Shown in pieces: positions 1 to 4,872 of a DNA stretch of 5,473 bases; the stretch's first letter is position 1; each line of letters starts with the position of its first letter. Location of the stretch: contig CAMLRE010000173.1 in assembly GCA_946482355.1 (NCBI GenBank), positions 1 through 5,473 on the forward strand, in the 5' to 3' direction. Below the pieces are notes generated by a model. That model saw only the letters and a list, made by a program, of their open reading frames with translations, was not told where the DNA came from and searched no databases. This DNA comes from an uncultured Bdellovibrio sp. (GTDB taxonomy: Bacteria; Bdellovibrionota; Bdellovibrionia; Bdellovibrionales; Bdellovibrionaceae). The position numbers and the translations under genes are program-made.

Positions 1-152
1 AACATATCTTCGGGAATCGTAGCCAGCCGAACTTTAATAACTTTTTGTAAATGAGTGAAATTCAGACTGAGCTGGCATTTCTGAAACACTCCATGGGTTA
101 AAATCCGGTCAACTTCCGGGCGAGTTACCTTTTTAAATTGGTTATTGGTCAT
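1..152 (-). CDS. Hypothetical protein, N-terminal fragment (cut by left edge)
   Basis: An open frame starts with ATG at 152 and reads leftward off the window, giving about 50 residues that begin MTNNQFKKVTRPEVDRIL. The start is supported by a GAGG Shine-Dalgarno (plus-strand cctc at 158-161) five bases before the ATG. The fragment has no signal peptide or membrane segment. It begins with a charged, probably helical stretch (KKVTRPEVDRIL), then a stretch with alternating hydrophobic residues (CQLSLNF, VIKVRLATI) that could be beta strands. That layout would fit a PilZ-like or other small beta-barrel domain, but too little is visible to assign a family and I do not recognise it. It is divergent from the glutamine synthetase gene and shares the 153-370 intergenic region with it. 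Confidence is good that it is a gene and low for any function. Confidence 0.6.
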   Translation of the reverse strand, partial: MTNNQFKKVTRPEVDRILTHGVFQKCQLSLNFTHLQKVIKVRLATIPEDM

Positions 153-170
153 TTAAACCTCGTAAAATCA

Positions 171-198
171 GTTTTAGATAAAAAGCTCTATGAAGCAA
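171..198 (-). promoter_or_regulatory. Possible sigma70-type promoter of the left-edge minus-strand gene
   Basis: On the minus strand, TTGCTT (plus 193-198) is followed after 16 bases by TAAAAC (plus 171-176), a fair match to -35 and -10 hexamers. Transcription would begin near 164, leaving a leader of only about 12 bases that just includes the GAGG ribosome-binding site. The short leader and imperfect hexamers keep this tentative. Confidence 0.25.
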
Positions 199-220
199 TG
201 AATAATCCAGAAACTATTTA

Positions 221-251
221 GCCCTAACCCTCTTGCGAAACGCCCTAACCC
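221..251. repeat. Pair of exact 10-bp direct repeats, 21-bp period (possible operator)
   Basis: GCCCTAACCC occurs at 221-230 and again at 242-251, in the same orientation. The start-to-start distance is 21 bp, which puts both copies on the same face of the helix two turns apart. The spacer is tcttgcgaaac. The pair lies between the divergent left-edge gene and glnN, with centres about 77 and 56 bases upstream of the predicted glnN transcription start. Such an arrangement is typical of an activator or repressor binding as a tandem dimer. The binding protein cannot be named from the sequence. Confidence 0.45.
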
Positions 252-267
252 ACGGTAGCCTGTTTTT

Positions 268-303
268 CGTGGATTGATTTGTTAGAGTTTTATAATTCTA
301 CAA
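268..303 (+). promoter_or_regulatory. Predicted glnN promoter with perfect TATAAT -10 box
   Basis: A perfect TATAAT lies at 291-296, 75 bases before the glnN start codon, so transcription would begin near 303. At the expected 17-base distance (268-273) the sequence is CGTGGA, a poor -35 hexamer. TTGATT at 274-279 is only 11 bases away and too close. A strong -10 with a weak -35 suggests help from an activator, for which the upstream GCCCTAACCC pair is a candidate. No sigma54 -24/-12 pair (TGGC-N8-TTGC type) was found, unlike the nitrogen-regulated glnA promoter of enteric bacteria. Confidence 0.5.
283..300 (+). promoter_or_regulatory. Imperfect palindrome overlapping the -10 box
   Basis: TAGAGTT (283-289) and AATTCTA (294-300) are complementary, with one G-T pair, around the 4-base centre TTAT. 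The -10 hexamer lies inside the right half. A repressor bound here would block RNA polymerase directly. Its core, AGAGTTTT-N2-AATTCT, is repeated 49 bases downstream in a second palindrome, so the two look like related elements. The right half contributes little to RNA because the predicted start is near 303, so this one is better read as a DNA operator than as an RNA hairpin. Confidence 0.35.
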
Positions 304-326
304 GCTTTCCCTCTCACAATTTTAAC

Positions 327-354
327 TTTCTAAGAGTTTTGGAATTCTTAGAGA
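327..354 (+). promoter_or_regulatory. 5'-UTR hairpin just upstream of the glnN ribosome-binding site
   Basis: TCTAAGAGTT (329-338) pairs with AATTCTTAGA (343-352) around a TTGG loop. The stem is 10 bp with one G-U and extends to 12 bp (327-354) with one more G-U. It ends three bases before the AAGGAG Shine-Dalgarno at 358-363 and lies in the predicted leader RNA. There is no U-run after it, so it does not look like an attenuator terminator. It could stabilise the 5' end, bind a protein, or act at DNA level as a second copy of the palindrome at 283-300. The pairing is seen directly and the role is inferred. Confidence 0.45.
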
Positions 355-370
355 CTGAAGGAGCCCTGTT

Positions 371-2614
371 ATGCAAACTCAAAATGAGTCTGCAGCGTCT
401 ACTGCTGCAAACGCGCGCCTAAATGCTTTCAAAAGCGCTATCGAAACAAGAACAAACTCAATCACGAAAATTAAAGATCAGTTCGGAAAAGAATCTCCGA
501 TTTCTGAATACTTTGGTTGTTCTACTTTCGGCTTAGCGCAGATGCGCGAGAAACTTCCTAAAGACGCTTACGGAAATTTAATTAAAACCTTAGAGCAAGG
601 TAAAAAACTTCCGAAAGAAACTGCAGAATCAATTGCTTCTGCGATCAAAGAATGGGCCATCACAAAAGGTGTAACTCACTACTGTCACTGGTTCCAACCG
701 ATGACTGGATCAACTGCTGAAAAGCATGATGCTTTCATTACTATTCAACACTCTAACCACTCAGAACTTCGCGTGATCGAAAGATTCACTGGCGGACAAT
801 TAATCCAAGGTGAACCGGATGCCTCATCATTTCCTTCAGGCGGTATGCGTTCAACTTTTGAAGCGCGCGGCTACACTGCTTGGGATCCATCGTCTCCTTT
901 ATTCATTATTGAAGAAGGTAACGGTAAAACACTTTGTATTCCAACAGTGTTCTTCGGCTACCACGGCCAAGCCTTAGATAATAAAACTCCTCTATTACGT
1001 TCTACTGAGGCGATTTCTACAGCTGGTTGTGAATTTTTAAAATTATTAGGCGATGTTGATGTTAAGAAAATTTCTACAACATTAGGAGCTGAACAAGAAT
1101 ACTTCTTAGTTGATAAAAACTTCGTAGCATTACGTCCTGACTTAATCATGACTGGCCGTACGCTAGTGGGAAGTCCTGCAGCCCGTGGTCAACAATTAGA
1201 AGATCACTACTTCGGAGCTATTCCTTCTCGCATTACTCAGTTCATGCAAGAAGTTGAATTTGAATTATATAAATTAGGTGTACCTATTAAAACTCGCCAT
1301 AACGAAGTGGCGCCAAGCCAATTTGAACTTGCGCCGATCTTTGAAGATATGAATATCGCTTCAGATCACAACTTATTAACAATGGAAGTTTTAAAACGTA
1401 CAGCTTTAAAACACGGTTTAGTGTGCTTACTACATGAAAAACCATTCGCCGGTGTTAACGGTTCAGGTAAACACAACAACTGGTCAATGGCGAACGATAA
1501 AGGTGAAAACTTACTTGAGCCAGGCAATACGCCTCACCAAAATTTACGTTTCTTAGCTTGCTTAGCGGTTACACTGAAAGCCGTTCATGACAATGCAGCC
1601 GTTCTTCGTGCTGCGATTGCTTCACCTGGTAATGATCACCGCTTAGGGGCAAACGAAGCGCCTCCGGCGATCATTTCAGCTTTCTTAGGAAGTTTATTAG
1701 AAGAGATTTTAAACACGATCGAAGCTGGTAAAACTTTAAAAGCGACTGAACAGTCTATTATTGATTTAGGTGTTAATAAAATTCCTAACGTTTCTAAAGA
1801 CTACACTGACCGTAACCGCACTTCGCCATTTGCTTTCACGGGTAACAAATTTGAATTCCGTGCTGTGGGTTCAACTCAAAACGTAGCTGTTCCTATGTCG
1901 ATCTTAAATGCAGCTGTAGCAGCTTCTTTTAAAGAATGTTCTGCAAGATTAAAAGATCTTCTTAAAAAGAAAAAACGCGACGAAGCTGTTATGGAATTAG
2001 TTCGCCAAGTGGTGAAAGAAACTAAACACATTCGTTTTAGCGGCAACGGTTACTCTGATGAATGGAAAGCTGAAGCTAAAAAACGTGGCTTACCAATTCT
2101 AAACACGACACCGGCTGCTTTAGAGATGTTTAAAGACAAAAAGAAAACACAATTCTTAGTTGATACGAATGTATTAACTCAGGAAGAAATCGGTTCTCGT
2201 TACCACATCGCGGTCGAACGCTATGTGAAAACTTTAGATATCGAACATTTAGCTTTAATCGAATTAGCTGAAACTTATGTTGTACCGGCAATTGAAAAAC
2301 AATTTGCAGCGTTGGCAGCAGCTCATGCAGCGATTCCGTCAAAAGCGACAGCTAAACTTCATGAAACACGTCTAAACAATTTAGATACAGTATTAGGTAA
2401 TGTGCTTATGGAATTAGAAAAGTTCAAAGGCATGATTGATAAATCGAAAAAATCGCATGACGAAGAAAAACGTATGCGTGATATCGTAGATCAATTACAA
2501 CCGCAAAGCTTTAAATTACGCGCGGCCTGTGACCAAGCTGAAATCATCGTAGCCGATGAATTCTGGCCACTTCCGAAGTACCGCGAAATGCTTTTAGCTA
2601 ACACATTGGCGTAA
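371..2614 (+). CDS. glnN: Glutamine synthetase type III (GSIII, GlnN)
   Basis: This enzyme catalyses ATP-dependent amidation of glutamate with ammonium to give glutamine in the cytoplasm, the entry point of nitrogen assimilation. At 747 residues it is slightly longer than the usual 700-730 of the GSIII family and far longer than type I or II enzymes. Family marks in order are FPSGGMRSTFEARGY (154-168), GAEQEYFLVD with metal-binding glutamates (239-248), NEVAPSQFELAP (311-322), GVNGSGKHNNWS with the catalytic-site His/Asn (361-372), GANEAPPA (426-433) and DRNRTSPFAFTGNKFEFR (480-497), which is diagnostic of type III. The remaining 250 residues form the mostly helical C-terminal extension of this type. 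The type I adenylylation motif is not evident. The ATG is chosen because AAGGAG (358-363) lies seven bases before it. The gene stands alone, with no glnB, amtB or ntrBC beside it. Codons lean to A/T (frequent TTA). All catalytic motifs look intact. In some genomes such genes are labelled glnA. Confidence 0.97.
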   Translation: MQTQNESAASTAANARLNAFKSAIETRTNSITKIKDQFGKESPISEYFGCSTFGLAQMREKLPKDAYGNLIKTLEQGKKLPKETAESIASAIKEWAITKGVTHYCHWFQPMTGSTAEKHDAFITIQHSNHSELRVIERFTGGQLIQGEPDASSFPSGGMRSTFEARGYTAWDPSSPLFIIEEGNGKTLCIPTVFFGYHGQALDNKTPLLRSTEAISTAGCEFLKLLGDVDVKKISTTLGAEQEYFLVDKNFVALRPDLIMTGRTLVGSPAARGQQLEDHYFGAIPSRITQFMQEVEFELYKLGVPIKTRHNEVAPSQFELAPIFEDMNIASDHNLLTMEVLKRTALKHGLVCLLHEKPFAGVNGSGKHNNWSMANDKGENLLEPGNTPHQNLRFLACLAVTLKAVHDNAAVLRAAIASPGNDHRLGANEAPPAIISAFLGSLLEEILNTIEAGKTLKATEQSIIDLGVNKIPNVSKDYTDRNRTSPFAFTGNKFEFRAVGSTQNVAVPMSILNAAVAASFKECSARLKDLLKKKKRDEAVMELVRQVVKETKHIRFSGNGYSDEWKAEAKKRGLPILNTTPAALEMFKDKKKTQFLVDTNVLTQEEIGSRYHIAVERYVKTLDIEHLALIELAETYVVPAIEKQFAALAAAHAAIPSKATAKLHETRLNNLDTVLGNVLMELEKFKGMIDKSKKSHDEEKRMRDIVDQLQPQSFKLRAACDQAEIIVADEFWPLPKYREMLLANTLA

Positions 2615-2621
2615 AATAAAA

Positions 2622-2649
2622 AAAGAGGCGATCGTTAGATCGCCTCTTT
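2622..2649. terminator. Bidirectional rho-independent terminator between convergent genes
   Basis: AAAGAGGCGATC (2622-2633) and GATCGCCTCTTT (2638-2649) form a perfect 12-bp stem around the loop GTTA. The hairpin begins eight bases after the glnN stop and lies 32 bases past the stop of the convergent gene at 2682. Read on the minus strand the stem runs into TTTTTTTATTTTA, a strong U-tract. Read on the plus strand the tail is only TTTCAATTT. It should therefore stop minus-strand transcription more efficiently than glnN transcription, though it can serve both. Confidence 0.9.
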
Positions 2650-2681
2650 CAATTTAAGGGATGCTGTAAACCAGACAACAA

Positions 2682-3221
2682 CTACTGAGTTACAGGGCCG
2701 CTTTGTTTATAATAATTAAATGTTAACGTCGAATAATGAATTTCAACTTTATCTAATTCAGAATCTAAAGTTGTATCTTTTAAATCCACTTGAACATCAG
2801 CTGTATAAATCATTTCGCAAACTGATTGCGAAAAATCTTTAATGCGTACCTGAGCAAAACGGCGTTGGTTTTTCAAAAAGCGGCTACCCACTTCAACACT
2901 GTTAGAAACAAAAGTTTGAATACCGCAGGCATCAGTTTCAATACGCTTAAGAGTATACGTCGCATTTAAAACCGTCGTAGGCATGGCTAAGCAAGAAAGG
3001 CCACCTTCTACTTTAGGACAAACATGACTTAAAATTTGTAAGTGAGCAACTTCGCGATTTTTTGATAATGAAAAACTCACACTTACGTTCTCAGAATTAT
3101 AAAGATCCTTATTTAAATGCTCTTGAACCAGCGCCATATTTTCAGGCATATACTGCCAAGATTGCGCTTTTGCTGTCTGAGCTAAAGCCATAACTGCGAT
3201 GATCATTAATAAGTATTTCAT
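2682..3221 (-). CDS. Predicted exported protein of unknown function, four cysteines
   Basis: The product is a 179-residue protein with a clear Sec signal peptide: MKYLLMIIAVMALAQT followed by AKA, with likely cleavage after residue 19 (AKA|QS). There is no lipobox cysteine, so it should be soluble in the periplasm or secreted. The mature part has four cysteines (68, 77, 99, 135), enough for two disulfide bonds, and several alternating strand-like stretches (VSVSFSLS, TYTLKRIE, TADVQVDLK, IHYSTLTFNYY), suggesting a small beta-rich fold. No family motif is recognised. The ATG at 3221 is supported by AAGGGGAA (plus 3225-3232) about five bases upstream and by the signal peptide starting there. 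The gene converges on glnN and shares the hairpin at 2622-2649. A possible promoter lies at 3282-3310. A small secreted beta-sandwich is an inference only. Confidence 0.85.
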   Translation of the reverse strand: MKYLLMIIAVMALAQTAKAQSWQYMPENMALVQEHLNKDLYNSENVSVSFSLSKNREVAHLQILSHVCPKVEGGLSCLAMPTTVLNATYTLKRIETDACGIQTFVSNSVEVGSRFLKNQRRFAQVRIKDFSQSVCEMIYTADVQVDLKDTTLDSELDKVEIHYSTLTFNYYKQSGPVTQ

Positions 3222-3396
3222 ACGTTCCCCTTAAGTGAAGTAAATAAAAATAAATTGACAGGCTTTTTCTAATCAATGGCTCTGTTAGAGTCTATTTTTT
3301 TCGTCGTCAAATTTTGAACAAGGAAGTTTTTATCCCACCAGTTCCATTTCGGACTTAGTTATATTTGGTTATATTTTTTAAGGTTCCAATGTGGCT
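3222..3396. other. Intergenic region upstream of the exported-protein gene
   Basis: These 175 AT-rich bases hold a candidate minus-strand promoter (3282-3310) and, on the plus strand, an exact TTGACA at 3255-3260 with no good -10 at 16-18 bases. They also hold TGTTAGAGT at 3283-3291, identical to a 9-mer just before the glnN -10 box (280-288), and a short tandem of GTTATATTT at 3358-3366 and 3368-3376. An AAGGAAG at about 3321-3327 on the plus strand looks like a Shine-Dalgarno but has no start codon after it. I see no convincing small gene or terminator here. Confidence 0.4.
3282..3310 (-). promoter_or_regulatory. Possible promoter for the exported-protein gene
   Basis: On the minus strand TTGACG (plus 3305-3310) is followed after exactly 17 bases, including a run of seven A, by TAACAG (plus 3282-3287). 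The -35 matches five of six consensus bases and the -10 only three of six. Transcription would start near 3275 and give a leader of about 54 bases before the ATG at 3221. The gene needs its own promoter or long read-through from the gene at 3397-3627, so this is plausible but unproven. Confidence 0.35.
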
Positions 3397-3627
3397 CTAG
3401 CGAACCGGCGTTTTCATCGAGTCAGCAGGAAGCCTGCGTCCCTTAACTCGCCCGCCCTTAGCGGATTTCGGCTTATGATCACGCGCTGGACCGCGGTTTT
3501 CATCGCCACCATAAGCGGTTCTTAGATCGTCGCGAGGGCGACTGGCTGGAGTAGATCTAGACATATCTGTTTTATTCATCTGACCACGGCGTGAGACTTG
3601 GCTTTTGCTTGTCTGCGATTGAGGCAT
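3397..3627 (-). CDS. Small, strongly basic, probably disordered protein
   Basis: The 76-residue product starts MPQSQTSKSQVSRRGQM. It has 12 Arg and 7 Lys against 6 Asp and 1 Glu, a net charge near +12. It contains no Cys, Trp, Phe or Ile, and is rich in Ser, Pro, Gly and Gln, as expected for an intrinsically disordered or nucleic-acid-binding polypeptide. There is no signal peptide or membrane segment. AAGGA lies four bases before the ATG (minus strand, GAAGGACAACATG), which supports translation. GC content is about 54 % by my count over 3401-3627, visibly above the flanking genes. It sits alone between two intergenic gaps of 160 and 175 bases, in the same direction as the AsmA-like gene upstream. 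I do not recognise the family. RNA or DNA binding is a guess from charge alone, and a spurious frame cannot be excluded, although the ribosome site argues against it. Confidence 0.55.
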   Translation of the reverse strand: MPQSQTSKSQVSRRGQMNKTDMSRSTPASRPRDDLRTAYGGDENRGPARDHKPKSAKGGRVKGRRLPADSMKTPVR

Positions 3628-3647
3628 GTTGTCCTTCTTCTGTGCGG

Positions 3648-3677
3648 TTTAAATTGCGTTCGTGTTTCGTTAAGCAA
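3648..3677 (-). promoter_or_regulatory. Possible promoter of the small basic protein gene
   Basis: On the minus strand TTGCTT (plus 3672-3677) is followed after 18 bases by TTTAAA (plus 3648-3653), 20 bases before the ATG at 3627. A 6-bp inverted repeat, AATTGC (3652-3657) with GCAATT (3674-3679), overlaps both hexamers. The match is modest and the spacing slightly long. Confidence 0.25.
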
Positions 3678-3728
3678 TTAAAGCGCCAGCCACCAGAACT
3701 TTTGAAGCCGAGAAGGAGTTTTTCTTAC

Positions 3729-3761
3729 GGGAATTATTCCCCGCAACCAAAATTAGCGGGG
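3729..3761. repeat. Two overlapping inverted repeats after the AsmA-like gene
   Basis: CCCCGC (3739-3744) pairs with GCGGGG (3756-3761) across an 11-base loop. GGGAA (3729-3733) pairs with TTCCC (3737-3741) across TTA. The two share bases 3739-3741, so only one can form at a time. They begin 27 bases past the stop codon of the minus-strand gene ending at 3788. On the minus strand neither is followed by a U-run, so this is at best a weak or factor-assisted terminator, or an RNA 3'-end stabiliser. Confidence 0.35.
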
Positions 3762-3787
3762 CACAAAGGGCAACGGTGCATCTTCAT

Positions 3788-4852
3788 TTACTTTAACAAA
3801 CTGTCACTGCGGTTCTGTGCAAAACTGATGGTGTTGTCGAACTTACGGTCAAGCTCGTCACGTTTATTCTGCAGAGTAGACCAGAAGGCCTCTGAAGTGT
3901 TTACGACCACGTTGTCATGCTTGATTTTAAAAGGTAAGTTCAAAGCCACTGACTTTTCTTTATCGTTTTTTAAAATCCAGTTTCCGACAGCTGCGGCCGC
4001 TTCGACAACAAAGTGCCTGCCTGATTTTAATTTCTGCGGATTTGAAACCACATCAATGTCATCGAAAAATAGCTTTGCATAACCGTTGGTATGGCCTTTT
4101 TCACTGGCGGCTTCGATATAAGTTGAAAATTTTCCGCGCGTTAAATCCATCGGTAAAATTTTTAAAAGCAGACCATTTAAGGACTTCAAATCAAAATCTA
4201 CTATTGAAAAATTCATATCAGCCATGACCGGATCAGCTAAGGGCTGCGCCTGGCCTGTTAACAACATACGCCCCTGCCCCTGCAAATACGACTCAACCTT
4301 AACATTAGCTAATTGCCAATTTTTCGCTGGCGATAAATGCACATTAGAAATATCTACGGCAATACGATTTACCGATAAAGGCACTTTCGCTTCTGGCACC
4401 ATAAATTTAACATTCGCATCACGCACGGTAAAATGAGAAATCTCTGAAGACCATTTTGATTCAGCTAAAAGCTTTCTGATTTTTGCAAAGCTCATTTCAT
4501 CAGGTTTGGGTGGTTTTACTTTGGGAACTTCAGTCAGCGCCACATTCATACCATCAATGAGAATTTCGGCGACAGCGTTTTTATCCCAAAGTTTTTGCCA
4601 TGAGAAATTTACTTTCGCATTTGCCACGTCCATTTGTAATGCGTGAGGTTTGTCTTTCTTTTCAATATGCAAATTTTGAAAAGCCACCTGACCACGCAAA
4701 ATCGCCAAATCCAGATCTTTTAGATGACCAGTGTAGTCTTCGCTTTTATGACGTAAGACGTAGTTAATACCTGTCAATGCCGCAACAGGAATAAGAAGGC
4801 GAATAACCCCCAGAATCAAAACAATAATTAATATTTTTTTGGCGAATTTCAT
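3788..4852 (-). CDS. AsmA-like / DUF748-type envelope protein
   Basis: The 354-residue product has an N-terminal membrane anchor (about residues 6-28, after the basic start MKFAKK) and a large presumed periplasmic part. The rest has the repetitive strand pattern of AsmA/DUF748 proteins: a hydrophobic strand followed by small polar turns, as in LDLAILRGQVAFQNLHI (47-63), ILIDGMNVALTEV (97-109) and HFTVRDANVKFMV (140-152). The block at 198-232 (LTGQAQPLADPVMADMNFSI, then DFDLKSLNGLL) with the following RGKFSTYIEA and GYAKLFFDD resembles the DUF748 core. The C-terminus (322-354) is a charged helix (FWSTLQNKRDELDRKFDN). AsmA-like proteins act in outer-membrane assembly or lipid transport in other bacteria; that role here is inferred. 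The start lies 20 bases after the stop of the upstream gene, with no recognisable Shine-Dalgarno between (TTTCTTCT precedes the ATG). An in-frame TAA just upstream and the anchor at residue 6 make this the only sensible start. Confidence 0.8.
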   Translation of the reverse strand: MKFAKKILIIVLILGVIRLLIPVAALTGINYVLRHKSEDYTGHLKDLDLAILRGQVAFQNLHIEKKDKPHALQMDVANAKVNFSWQKLWDKNAVAEILIDGMNVALTEVPKVKPPKPDEMSFAKIRKLLAESKWSSEISHFTVRDANVKFMVPEAKVPLSVNRIAVDISNVHLSPAKNWQLANVKVESYLQGQGRMLLTGQAQPLADPVMADMNFSIVDFDLKSLNGLLLKILPMDLTRGKFSTYIEAASEKGHTNGYAKLFFDDIDVVSNPQKLKSGRHFVVEAAAAVGNWILKNDKEKSVALNLPFKIKHDNVVVNTSEAFWSTLQNKRDELDRKFDNTISFAQNRSDSLLK

Positions 4853-4872
4853 AGAAGAAATTCGAGCAAGAA

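Noticed and set aside
153..370. Possible sigma54 (-24/-12) nitrogen-regulated promoter before glnN
   Set aside because: No TGGC-N8-TTGC pair was found in the gap; a TATAAT box is present instead.
958..1149. 63-codon open frame on the minus strand inside glnN
   Set aside because: It lies wholly antisense to a strongly conserved enzyme, has no ribosome site I can see and no recognisable protein character.
2130..2342. 70-codon open frame on the minus strand inside the 3' part of glnN
   Set aside because: It is a shadow of the real coding frame and is not supported by context.
3311..3396. Plus-strand mini-gene after the AAGGAAG site near 3321
   Set aside because: No ATG, GTG or TTG follows at a usable distance, and the nearest frame stops after eight codons.
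3591..4082. 163-codon open frame on the plus strand overlapping the basic-protein gene and the AsmA-like gene
   Set aside because: It runs antisense to two better-supported genes, its translation is rich in Ser, Phe, Cys and Arg with no domain, and it starts inside the opposite gene. Treated as a shadow.
4042..4436. Two short plus-strand frames (61 and 70 codons) antisense to the AsmA-like gene
   Set aside because: Both lie entirely within the coding region of the opposite strand, with no independent support.
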